DNA from: an uncultured Lachnospiraceae bacterium
Lineage (GTDB): Bacteria; Bacillota; Clostridia; Lachnospirales; Lachnospiraceae
Direction of reading: 5' to 3'
Assembly: GCA_902783735.1 (NCBI GenBank)
Contig: CACZSE010000307.1
Span: 1 to 5,320 of the forward strand
Length of the DNA: 5,320 nt
Below, piece by piece: positions 1 to 5,320 of the stretch. Under the pieces are notes generated by a model. It saw nothing but the letters and a program-made list of their open reading frames with translations. It made no database searches and was not told the DNA's origin. The stretch's first letter is position 1. Every line of letters begins with the position of its first letter. Position numbers and translations under genes: made by a program.

Positions 1-236
1 ATAAACTTATAAAGTTCCGTTGCTTCCTCTTTTCTGACGGTTTCTTCCACTGCAGTCACTTCTACATTGGTCTCTTTATTTCCGAATTGTATGGTGATCT
101 TGTCGCCGACCTTTACGTTTGTTCCTGCCTTGGCAACGTTTCCGTTTATAAGTACCCTTCCGGCATCACAGGCTTCGTTTGCCACCGTTCTTCTCTTTAT
201 CAGACGCGAAACCTTAAGATATTTATCAAGTCTCAT
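1..236 (-). CDS. rqcP: RqcP (YabO) S4-domain ribosome-rescue protein, 3' end cut by window edge
   Basis: Translating the minus strand from the ATG at 236-234 gives 78 open codons to the window edge, beginning MRLDKYLKVSRLIKRR. This closely matches Bacillus RqcP/YabO, which is about 86 residues, so only the last eight or so residues should be missing. Residues 1 to about 60 are an S4 RNA-binding domain: the RLDKYL start, a basic RLIKRR helix at 11-16, and the GRVLINGNVAK turn. The tail keeps the KEEA..LY pattern of the family. In Bacillus, RqcP binds obstructed 50S subunits carrying peptidyl-tRNA and works with RqcH to add C-terminal alanine tails to stalled chains; that role is inferred here. 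The start is supported by AAGGA at 247-243, six bases upstream. The gene follows HU by 82 bases. In Firmicutes the next genes are often yabP, yabQ and divIC, which cannot be seen here. Hsp15-type paralogues are less likely given the N-terminal match. Confidence 0.93.
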   Translation of the reverse strand, partial: MRLDKYLKVSRLIKRRTVANEACDAGRVLINGNVAKAGTNVKVGDKITIQFGNKETNVEVTAVEETVRKEEATELYKF

Positions 237-275
237 ATGATTTCCTTCGACCTCTCTTTTTTCGTAAACATATAA

Positions 276-304
276 AGAGGTAAGTAACAATGTTACTTAC
301 CTCT
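276..304 (-). terminator. Stem-loop between HU and rqcP, probable weak terminator or attenuator
   Basis: Bases 276-288 and 292-304 are perfectly complementary (13 bp) around a three-base loop. The stem starts 14 bases after the HU stop codon. On the minus-strand RNA the stem is followed by UUAUAUGUUU, a poor U-tract, so termination may be partial. On the plus strand nothing resembling a U-tract follows. A partial terminator or a 3'-end stabilising hairpin would let the abundant HU message be made in excess over rqcP; that is inference. No separate promoter for rqcP is apparent in the 40 bases between the stem and its start. Confidence 0.72.
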
Positions 305-318
305 CTGATCTCTTAAAC

Positions 319-597
319 TTATTTAGAGTTTACTAAATCCTTTAAAGCCTTACCAGCTTTGAACTTAGGAGCCTTAGAAGCTTTGATCTTCATTGTCTTA
401 CCTGTCTGAGGATTTCTTCCTTCTCTTGCTGCTCTTACGCTTGTCTCAAATGTTCCGAAGCCTACAAGCTGAATCTTTTCACCCTTCTTTAACTCGCTTG
501 AAACGGTATCTGTGAAAGCCTTCAATGCTGCTTCAGCGTCCTTCTTAGAAATTCCAGCCTTCTCTGCCATAGCTGCAACTAATTCTGTCTTGTTCAT
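319..597 (-). CDS. hup: HU family DNA-binding protein
   Basis: This 92-residue protein has the normal length and full sequence pattern of bacterial HU. The N-terminal half (1-42) is the helical dimerisation region beginning MNKTELVAAMAEKAGISKKDA. The family signature runs from about 46 to 65, with GFGTFE at 46-51, the basic RAAREGRNP at 55-63, and Pro63 at the arm tip that in HU and IHF intercalates into DNA. The C-terminal helix is Lys-rich. HU forms homo- or heterodimers that bind and bend DNA with little sequence preference and organises the nucoid. Whether this is the only HU of the organism cannot be judged; IHF is unlikely because Clostridia generally lack it. The start is set by a strong GGAGGAG at 614-608, about 10 bases before the ATG. 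The gene has its own promoter (658-686) and is followed by a stem-loop and then rqcP. Confidence 0.97.
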   Translation of the reverse strand: MNKTELVAAMAEKAGISKKDAEAALKAFTDTVSSELKKGEKIQLVGFGTFETSVRAAREGRNPQTGKTMKIKASKAPKFKAGKALKDLVNSK

Positions 598-607
598 GGT
601 TAACTCT

Positions 608-614
608 CCTCCAT
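608..614 (-). promoter_or_regulatory. Strong ribosome binding site of the HU gene
   Basis: The minus strand reads GGAGGAG followed by AGTTAACC and the ATG at 597. This is the best Shine-Dalgarno sequence in the window, consistent with the high HU protein level expected in bacteria. Confidence 0.85.
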
Positions 615-657
615 TTGAATATGAGATTGTTCTAACGTCTGAAAAACGTCTATAAAG

Positions 658-686
658 AGATTACCTTTTTTTATGTATTTTGTCAA
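658..686 (-). promoter_or_regulatory. Sigma-A-type promoter of the HU gene
   Basis: On the minus strand a perfect -35 hexamer TTGACA (686-681) is followed after exactly 17 bases by TAATCT (663-658), which keeps the T-A-N-N-N-T frame of a -10 box but matches TATAAT at only three positions. The predicted start of transcription is near 651, giving a leader of about 53 bases before the HU ATG. The spacer is A-rich. The exact -35, the ideal spacing and the position right before a gene that normally has its own promoter make the call good; the weak -10 lowers confidence. Confidence 0.75.
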
Positions 687-740
687 TGAATTTCACGCAT
701 TTTAGTGGTATTTTAGGCATTTTTATGGATTTTTATACGA
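687..740 (-). promoter_or_regulatory. AT-rich intergenic region with phased A-tracts upstream of the HU promoter
   Basis: Between the stop of the lipoprotein gene and the -35 box the plus strand carries T-runs of four to five bases starting at 700, 711, 720 and 730, about one helical turn apart. The pattern continues into the promoter with runs at 678-681 and 666-672. Phased A-tracts bend DNA, and an AT-rich stretch just upstream of -35 may act as an UP element for the RNA polymerase alpha subunit. This is a reading of sequence pattern, not proof of function. I see no clear terminator hairpin for the lipoprotein gene in this region. Confidence 0.5.
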
Positions 741-2261
741 TCATTGTATTTCTTCCAAAGCGGCAAATGAAAATGTTTCATTTCTGAGTACTCCGTCAAG
801 TGCGATCGTATAGCTTCTTGTCACATATCCGTCCTTTCTAAGGGTTATGACATGTGTTCCTTCTGTTTTCGCAAAGCTTACCGGAACTATGCCCACATAG
901 CTTCCGTCCACGTATATCTCAACTCCCTCAGGTGCTTCGATCGTTACCCTGTAATCCTTAACCGGCATTACCGGGGTCGGCGCAGGCAACGGGTCGCCCG
1001 TATTCGGTATGGGCGTAGGTGAAGTACCCGGTGTGGGTGTAACTGAAGCCGCAGGCGTTACGGTCACAGACACCGAAGGTGTTGGTGAGGCTGACGGAGT
1101 GGCCGATACACCGGCCGTAGGCAGCTGCAGGGAGGGCGTCACATAAGCCAATGGTGTGAGCTTTGCTCTCTCGGCACTGTTTGAGGACACCGACATGTCC
1201 CTTGCCTTGTCAAGATTTATTTCGAGTGTAGCATTTTCCTGAGCTACTTTAATATATTGTGTGAGGGTTTCATAGCCCTGCGCTCTGACAATAAGCTGAT
1301 GTATGCCATACTCAAGCCTTATGGGCTTTGAAGTATCTGCTTTTTCTCCGTCAACATATACCTCTGCTTCGGAAGGGTCAGTCACCAGTACAACGGTACC
1401 GTATGAAGTCTTTTCCAACTGTACCATATCGCTGACATCCAGCTCATATTCCATATTCTTTTCTATGGTAACATTTCTGCTTCCTTCGTATTCTCCGTTT
1501 GAGAGTCTGACAGTATATTTCCCTACGGGAACGGCAAGCAGCATGTCATCCGACACTGTCCTTATGATCTTTCTTCCTATTTCGATCCATCCGCCCTCAA
1601 AATAGTCCTGTCCTTTGAGACGCAGATAACCGTGTCCCTGCTCAATGACAATGCTGTAAATGTCATGGCCGTAACCGCATACGTTCAGCTTGTCACAGCT
1701 GTTTATGTCCATGAGCTGAGCCTTCTTATCATCCGAGAATATCATAAGATCATCACTGATGCGATAATACTCCCCGTCGATCTTAATGCGTTTTTCCAGG
1801 GCATCTATCTCAAACTCGTCTATTTCGTCATAGAGCCATACTTTATCCGAAAGGCTTATGCTGTTGAGCAGCTTTTTACTCTTAAGAAAAGTAACATCCA
1901 CAACATCGCCTGCGGACAACATATCCATGACCATGGAAGAACCGTATTTGTCATATACCTTGGTCGTTCCGTCAAACGTAAGAGTATAGTTTTTCTTCAC
2001 CCTGCGGTTATAAAGGGTGCAGGAAGAAGCTTCTTTATCTACCGCCACGACAATGGCGGCCTCATCTGCGCTGTCAAACGTTCCTGCTTTCGTCTTTACA
2101 AATCCGGTCACCGAAGGTTCTGTTGATACGTGATCGGTGCCCGTTTTTGTTCCTTCATTTCCACAAGCACCCAAAAGTGAAGCAGACAATACAAAAGCAA
2201 GTAAAAAAGACAGTCTCTTAAGCCTGATATTCAGTTGTAGATCAGAAAAAATCCTCTTCAT
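741..2261 (-). CDS. PEGA-domain lipoprotein, function unknown
   Basis: The 506-residue product starts with a basic n-region, a hydrophobic segment at 18-32 and a lipobox LGAC ending at Cys33, so it should be lipid-anchored on the outer face of the cytoplasmic membrane. Two related beta-rich segments follow, about 65-137 and 147-208, each ending in a similar SI-containing strand; they may be small barrels of the DUF5666-like type (tentative). Residues 212-276 form a degenerate PEGA-like unit (VPVGKYTVRLS core). A clear PEGA domain is at 288-350 (DPSEAEVYVDG, then LEYGIHQLIVRAQGY). A Pro/Thr/Ser-rich linker at 369-433 leads to a second clear PEGA domain at 436-499 (APEGVEIYVDG, then EGTHVITLRKDGY). 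PEGA domains are short beta-sandwich modules of surface and sensor proteins; no catalytic motif is visible. The ATG lies inside the end of cca with a 20-base overlap, and GGAG seven bases before it supports this start, implying co-transcription and possible translational coupling. A role in the cell envelope is inferred. Confidence 0.9.
   Translation of the reverse strand: MKRIFSDLQLNIRLKRLSFLLAFVLSASLLGACGNEGTKTGTDHVSTEPSVTGFVKTKAGTFDSADEAAIVVAVDKEASSCTLYNRRVKKNYTLTFDGTTKVYDKYGSSMVMDMLSAGDVVDVTFLKSKKLLNSISLSDKVWLYDEIDEFEIDALEKRIKIDGEYYRISDDLMIFSDDKKAQLMDINSCDKLNVCGYGHDIYSIVIEQGHGYLRLKGQDYFEGGWIEIGRKIIRTVSDDMLLAVPVGKYTVRLSNGEYEGSRNVTIEKNMEYELDVSDMVQLEKTSYGTVVLVTDPSEAEVYVDGEKADTSKPIRLEYGIHQLIVRAQGYETLTQYIKVAQENATLEINLDKARDMSVSSNSAERAKLTPLAYVTPSLQLPTAGVSATPSASPTPSVSVTVTPAASVTPTPGTSPTPIPNTGDPLPAPTPVMPVKDYRVTIEAPEGVEIYVDGSYVGIVPVSFAKTEGTHVITLRKDGYVTRSYTIALDGVLRNETFSFAALEEIQ
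963..1157 (-). repeat. Low-complexity Pro/Thr/Ser linker coding region of the lipoprotein
   Basis: Residues 369-433 of the lipoprotein are dominated by TP, SP and VT pairs, with short recurring units such as SPTP and VTPT. The DNA is accordingly biased, with recurring GGTGT and GGCGT blocks on the plus strand, but there is no exact long tandem repeat. Such linkers space surface domains away from each other or from the membrane and tend to vary in length between strains. Confidence 0.7.
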
Positions 2262-3579
2262 TCAAAAGCTCCGTCAACTTTTCCTTTGTATTTAGAGAAG
2301 GATCGTCCATAACCTTTTCCAATAGAGCATTTAGGACCGCACCGATCTTTGGTCCCTGTTCTATGCCATGTTCCATAAGATCTTTTCCGTTTATCGCAAG
2401 ATCGGATATCCTTACACAGTCATTTTGCTCGATGATACGGTCGTACAGTTCCCACAGAGTGTCGATCTCTTTTTGCTTTTCTTCCCTTTTATAGTCGCTC
2501 TGTGCTTCCATGTCAGCCTGTTTTACTTTTAACAGATCGGGAAAATCCTCAACTCCGATCTTATTTATCAGTCTTCTGACACTTCTTATATTGAGCTCTA
2601 CTTTTACATCATGATATGCTACAAGTTTTTTGACCCTGTTAAGAGTCTGATTGTCGAATTTCAATCTGTGTGCTATATCAACCGCCATCCGGGCCGACAG
2701 CTGCACATGCCCGTGAAAATGATCCACACCATTTTCATCCGTTGTCTTAGTTTCGCCTTTTCCGAGATCGTGGAACAGCATTGCATATCTGAGCGCTTTA
2801 TCTGCCTCAATGTTTTCTACCGACCTTATTATATGCTCTCCTACATTGTAGCAGTGATGCGGATTGTTCTGCTCTATGTTCATAACCAAAGAAAGCTCGG
2901 GCAGTATCACGTCCGCTATGCCTGTTTCACAAAGAAGCCTTATGTGTCCCGGATTTTTCGAGACTATGAGCTTTGTCAGCTCCGTGTTTATCCTCTCGGC
3001 ACTGATATCTTTAAGATTCGGCGATAATTCTTTTATGGCACTCAGAGTGTTTTCTTCTATTTTATAGCCAAGCTGGGCACTGAATCTTACGGCTCGCATG
3101 ATACGAAGGGCATCTTCCGAAAACCTCTCGACGGGACTGCCGACACATCTTATTATCCCCGAATTCAGATCTCCCATTCCGTCAAATTCATCTATGATGC
3201 CGTCACGATCATTGTATGCCATGGCATTGATCGTAAAATCCCTTCGTTTCAGATCCTCTATAAGACTGGTCGTAAATTCTACCTGCCTGGGATGTCTGTT
3301 ATCCTCATATTCTCCGTCTATCCGGTAAGTGGTGACCTCATAGGTATCAGGACCCACGAGTACCGTCACCGTTCCGTGCTGTATGCCGGTATCGACCGTT
3401 CTTCGAAACAGCTCTTTGATCTGAAGGGGTTTTGCATTGGTGGTGATGTCCCAATCGTCGGGCTCTCTGCCAAGCAGACTGTCCCTGACACATCCGCCCA
3501 CCGCATAGCCTTCATAGCCGGCACGTTCAAGCGTGTCTATTATATATTTAACATTTTCAGGTAATATGATCTGCTTCAT
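2242..3579 (-). CDS. cca: CCA tRNA nucleotidyltransferase with HD domain
   Basis: This 445-residue enzyme adds or repairs the 3'-terminal CCA of tRNAs using CTP and ATP. It has the class II nucleotidyltransferase head: VGGCVRDSLLG at 27-37, the metal-binding Asp42 and Asp44 in DDWDIT, the RRDFTINAMAY motif at 112-122, and the EDALR nucleotide-selection motif at 155-159 (Asp156 and Arg159 should read CTP and ATP). An HD domain follows, with His248, His270-Asp271 and His291, likely a metal-dependent phosphohydrolase or its remnant. The C-terminal tRNA-binding module at about 390-440 shows the INGKDLMEHGIEQGPKIG pattern. All key residues for a full CCA-adding enzyme are present, so a poly(A) polymerase or a split CC-adding/A-adding enzyme is less likely, although motifs alone do not exclude them. 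The start matches family N-termini (MKxxLPENV), yet no good ribosome binding site precedes it: only ATAAAAG separates the ATG from the upstream terminator's tail. The end overlaps the lipoprotein gene by 20 bases. Confidence 0.96.
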   Translation of the reverse strand: MKQIILPENVKYIIDTLERAGYEGYAVGGCVRDSLLGREPDDWDITTNAKPLQIKELFRRTVDTGIQHGTVTVLVGPDTYEVTTYRIDGEYEDNRHPRQVEFTTSLIEDLKRRDFTINAMAYNDRDGIIDEFDGMGDLNSGIIRCVGSPVERFSEDALRIMRAVRFSAQLGYKIEENTLSAIKELSPNLKDISAERINTELTKLIVSKNPGHIRLLCETGIADVILPELSLVMNIEQNNPHHCYNVGEHIIRSVENIEADKALRYAMLFHDLGKGETKTTDENGVDHFHGHVQLSARMAVDIAHRLKFDNQTLNRVKKLVAYHDVKVELNIRSVRRLINKIGVEDFPDLLKVKQADMEAQSDYKREEKQKEIDTLWELYDRIIEQNDCVRISDLAINGKDLMEHGIEQGPKIGAVLNALLEKVMDDPSLNTKEKLTELLNEEDFF

Positions 3580-3584
3580 CTTTT

Positions 3585-3590
3585 ATCATA
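3585..3590 (-). promoter_or_regulatory. Possible -10 box (TATGAT) immediately before the cca start
   Basis: The minus strand reads TATGAT at 3590-3585, five of six bases matching the -10 consensus, then AAAAG and the cca ATG. A start six or seven bases downstream would fall at or beside the A of the ATG, giving a leaderless message, in agreement with the lack of a Shine-Dalgarno sequence. Against this, no hexamer at 15-19 bases upstream resembles TTGACA, since that place is occupied by the terminator stem, and there is no TG extension. Confidence 0.3.
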
Positions 3591-3618
3591 AAAAAGAGTC
3601 CCGGAAGGAACTCTTTTT
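3590..3618 (-). terminator. Rho-independent terminator after ackA
   Basis: On minus-strand RNA bases 3618-3607 pair with 3602-3591 as a 12-bp stem (one U-G wobble) closed by a UUCC loop, and the descending arm ends in a run of six U's. The stem begins about 32 bases after the ackA stop codon. On plus-strand RNA the wobble becomes an A-C mismatch, so the signal is best for the minus strand, though the A/T-flanked stem could also work in reverse. It should end the proS-ackA transcript and sits directly against the start of cca. Confidence 0.9.
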
Positions 3619-3650
3619 ATCTTTAATTCTTGAATTCTTATCCGTCTATA

Positions 3651-4847
3651 CTATTTTACTAGACGAACCGTTTCTCTTGCAATAGCAAGCTCTTCATTGG
3701 TGGGAACTACCATAATGGCTACCTTGTCGTCGGGCTTTGAAAGAATGACTTCCTCACCGCGGATAGCATTTTTCTCGGGATCGATGCTTGTTCCCAGCCA
3801 GGTCACATAGTCACATATCGCCGCTCTCATCTGACAGTTATTCTCACCGATGCCGGCGGTAAATGCGATCACATCCACACCCTTCATGGCCATTGCATAG
3901 CTTCCTATATATTTTGCAACTCTGTAAGCATAAGTATCGAGCGCATCTATCGCTTTCTGATCGTTACTCTCAGCTGCAGATGCAAGATCTCTGAAATCGC
4001 TTGAGATACCGCCCGAAAGTCCGAGTACTCCCGATTTCTTGTTGCAGATATTTATCATGTCATCTGCCGAGATATTCTCTTTATCGGCAATGAAACTGAT
4101 GATCGCCGGATCTATATCTCCGGAACGGGTACCCATGATAAGTCCCTCAAGCGGAGTAAGGCCCATGGAAGTATCTATGGATCTTCCATGATCGACAGCC
4201 GTTACGGAAGCTCCGTTTCCGAGATGACATACTATGATCTTTAAGTCTTCTCTTTTCTTTCCGAGTATCTCGGCCGCTCTTGCGGAAACAAAGTCATGGC
4301 TTGTACCGTGGAAACCGTATCTTCTTACTTTATATTTTTCATAGTACTCATAAGGAAGTCCGTAGAGGAATGCCTTTTTGGGCATGGTCTGATGAAAGGC
4401 GGTATCAAACACTGCGACCATGGGAACATTGGGCATGAGCTTCTTACATGCATTTATGCCTATGAGGTTTGCGGGATTGTGAAGAGGTGCAAGGTCGTTG
4501 CACTCTTCGATCGCCTTTATAACTTCATCATTTATAACTACGGATGTGTTGAACTTCTCTCCGCCGTGAACGATACGATGTCCTACTGCATCTATCTCAT
4601 CAAGTGACTTTACAACACCTACCTCAGGATCGGTAAGCTTCTCTATTACGTACTTTACAGCCGCCGTATGATCGGGCATGGGTACCTGCGTCGTTACCTT
4701 TTCCCCGCCTTCGGGCTGATGCGTGATGGCACTTCCGTCAATACCTATACGTTCACAGAGTCCTTTTGCGAGAACCTTCTCAGTCTCTGAAGATATGAGC
4801 TGATACTTAAGTGACGAACTTCCACAGTTGATAACTAATACATTCAT
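3651..4847 (-). CDS. ackA: Acetate kinase
   Basis: This full-length 398-residue enzyme interconverts acetyl phosphate plus ADP with acetate plus ATP, the ATP-yielding last step of acetate formation in fermenters; it acts in the cytoplasm as a dimer. The first acetokinase signature VINCGSSSLKY is at 4-14. Residues matching the known active site are Asn7, Arg91 (HRIVHGG), Asp148 (FDTAFH), His180 (GFHGTSH), Arg241 (GTRSGDID) and the Glu pair at 385-386 (PTNEE). The adenosine-binding glycine segments HLGNGAS (208-214) and AGIGEN (331-336) are also present. Nothing suggests decay. The start is supported by AAGGAAAG ending a few bases before the ATG. It lies 29 bases after proS without a visible terminator or promoter between, so the two are probably co-transcribed. 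Phosphotransacetylase (pta), a common neighbour, is not adjacent on the downstream side and is not seen upstream within the window. Propionate or butyrate kinases are less likely given this close match to AckA. Confidence 0.98.
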   Translation of the reverse strand: MNVLVINCGSSSLKYQLISSETEKVLAKGLCERIGIDGSAITHQPEGGEKVTTQVPMPDHTAAVKYVIEKLTDPEVGVVKSLDEIDAVGHRIVHGGEKFNTSVVINDEVIKAIEECNDLAPLHNPANLIGINACKKLMPNVPMVAVFDTAFHQTMPKKAFLYGLPYEYYEKYKVRRYGFHGTSHDFVSARAAEILGKKREDLKIIVCHLGNGASVTAVDHGRSIDTSMGLTPLEGLIMGTRSGDIDPAIISFIADKENISADDMINICNKKSGVLGLSGGISSDFRDLASAAESNDQKAIDALDTYAYRVAKYIGSYAMAMKGVDVIAFTAGIGENNCQMRAAICDYVTWLGTSIDPEKNAIRGEEVILSKPDDKVAIMVVPTNEELAIARETVRLVK

Positions 4848-4876
4848 TTATCTTTCCTTCTTTCCTAAACGAGATC

Positions 4877-5320
4877 CTAGTAAGCTCTGCCCCAGTAGAC
4901 CATCTTCTTTGCAGGCTTGCCACAGTAAACACATGTGTCTGACAGGCACTTCTGTTCAAAAGGCATGCAACGGCTGGTCACTGCCATATCTTCCTTGATC
5001 TTTTCCTCGCACTCTGTTTCTCCGCACCACATAGCTTTTACAAAGCCTGACTTTTCGGCGAAGATCTTTTCAAATTCCTCTTTTGTGGTTGCTTCGTAGG
5101 TATGCTCCTCAAGATGCTTTTTGGCTTTGTCATACATATCCTTCTGGATCTGAGGAAGCAGCTGCGCTATCTTGGAAGACAGTTCATCCAGGCTGACTTC
5201 GTATTTTTCTCTCGTATCTCTTCTGCAGATGATACATTTGCCGTTTTCTATATCCTTGGGTCCTATCTCTACTCTTACAGGGATACCGCGCATCTCCTGC
5301 TCGCTGAACTTAAATCCGGG
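4877..5320 (-). CDS. proS: Prolyl-tRNA synthetase, C-terminal part, 5' end cut by window edge
   Basis: The frame is open from the window edge through 147 residues to a TAG stop. It begins PGFKFSEQEMRGIPVRVEIGP, so the ATG at 5293 is an internal methionine and not the start. The GIPVRVEIGPKDIE block and RRDT belong to the class II anticodon-binding domain of the archaeal/eukaryotic-type ProRS. It is followed by a charged helical stretch and the C-terminal zinc-binding domain of this type, with Cys99 and Cys104 (CGETEC) and Cys130 and Cys133 (CVYC), numbered within the fragment. The protein ends in WGRAY; in this type the C-terminal tyrosine reaches back toward the active site. The enzyme charges tRNA-Pro with proline in the cytoplasm. 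Full members are about 480 residues, so roughly the first two-thirds lie outside. This form, lacking the editing insertion of the bacterial type, is common in some Clostridia. ackA follows 29 bases downstream. Confidence 0.96.
   Translation of the reverse strand, partial: PGFKFSEQEMRGIPVRVEIGPKDIENGKCIICRRDTREKYEVSLDELSSKIAQLLPQIQKDMYDKAKKHLEEHTYEATTKEEFEKIFAEKSGFVKAMWCGETECEEKIKEDMAVTSRCMPFEQKCLSDTCVYCGKPAKKMVYWGRAY

Noticed and set aside
87..275. A 62-codon plus-strand frame near the left edge
   Set aside because: It runs antisense to rqcP, whose protein matches a known family almost residue for residue over the S4 domain.
996..1010. IPNTG in the lipoprotein linker (residues 418-422), resembling a sortase LPxTG motif
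   Set aside because: It is internal, followed by another folded domain and not by a hydrophobic segment and basic tail, and the protein already has a lipobox anchor.
963..1157. Recurring GGTGT/GGCGT blocks that could look like a CRISPR or tandem array
   Set aside because: The units are short, irregular and explained by the Pro/Thr/Ser-rich linker codons in frame.
1632..2126. A 164-codon open frame on the plus strand opposite the lipoprotein gene
   Set aside because: It lies wholly antisense to a well-supported gene, resembles no family I know, and has no ribosome binding site or promoter of note; it is a shadow of the coding bias of the real gene.
2611..3564. Several plus-strand frames of 67 to 138 codons opposite cca
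   Set aside because: They overlap each other and the cca coding strand, and their sequences show no recognisable motif.
3557..3589. A ten-codon upstream frame (MIKDEADHIT) overlapping the cca start in another frame
   Set aside because: It starts within the U-run and possible -10 box with no ribosome binding site; too short to separate from chance.
3625..3636. Small palindrome AATTCTTGAATT after ackA
   Set aside because: Five-base arms in an AT-rich gap are expected by chance, and the real terminator lies just beyond it.
4296..4607. A 103-codon plus-strand frame opposite ackA
   Set aside because: It is antisense to a fully conserved enzyme gene and has no family resemblance.
4877..5293. A separate 138-residue small protein starting at the ATG at 5293
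   Set aside because: The frame is open upstream to the window edge and the added residues (PGFKFSEQE) continue the prolyl-tRNA synthetase sequence, so the ATG is internal.

Overview
The window looks like a housekeeping stretch of a low-to-moderate-GC Firmicute chromosome, most likely a Clostridia member of the Lachnospiraceae type. The grounds are family-level recognition: an archaeal/eukaryotic-type prolyl-tRNA synthetase, an HD-domain CCA-adding enzyme, an HU gene followed by the S4-domain gene rqcP (yabO), and a PEGA-domain lipoprotein with a Pro/Thr/Ser linker. Genus cannot be decided from the sequence alone. All six supported genes lie on the minus strand, so transcription runs from high to low coordinates.

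Layout in transcription order: (1) 5320-4877, the C-terminal part of prolyl-tRNA synthetase (proS), cut by the window edge; (2) 4847-3651, acetate kinase (ackA), 29 bases behind proS; (3) about 3618-3590, a strong intrinsic terminator; (4) 3579-2242, CCA tRNA nucleotidyltransferase (cca), whose start codon lies only about 10 bases past that terminator and lacks a clear ribosome binding site; (5) 2261-741, a 506-residue lipoprotein with two barrel-like repeats and three PEGA or PEGA-like domains, whose start overlaps the end of cca by 20 bases; (6) 740-598, an AT-rich regulatory region with phased A-tracts and a recognisable promoter; (7) 597-319, HU; (8) 304-276, a 13-bp stem-loop; (9) 236-1, rqcP, which runs off the other edge and lacks only its last few residues.

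The genes fall into three likely transcription units: proS-ackA ending at the terminator, cca-lipoprotein, and HU-rqcP. Translation-related functions recur (tRNA charging, tRNA 3'-end CCA synthesis, rescue of stalled large ribosomal subunits), beside overflow carbon metabolism (acetate kinase), nucoid structure (HU) and an envelope lipoprotein of unknown role. I see no mobile element, CRISPR array, tRNA or rRNA gene, phage gene or defence system. The points that deserve a second look are the terminator/cca start arrangement, the domain architecture of the lipoprotein, and the bent-DNA-like region at the HU promoter. I do not see evidence of an undescribed multi-gene system here.
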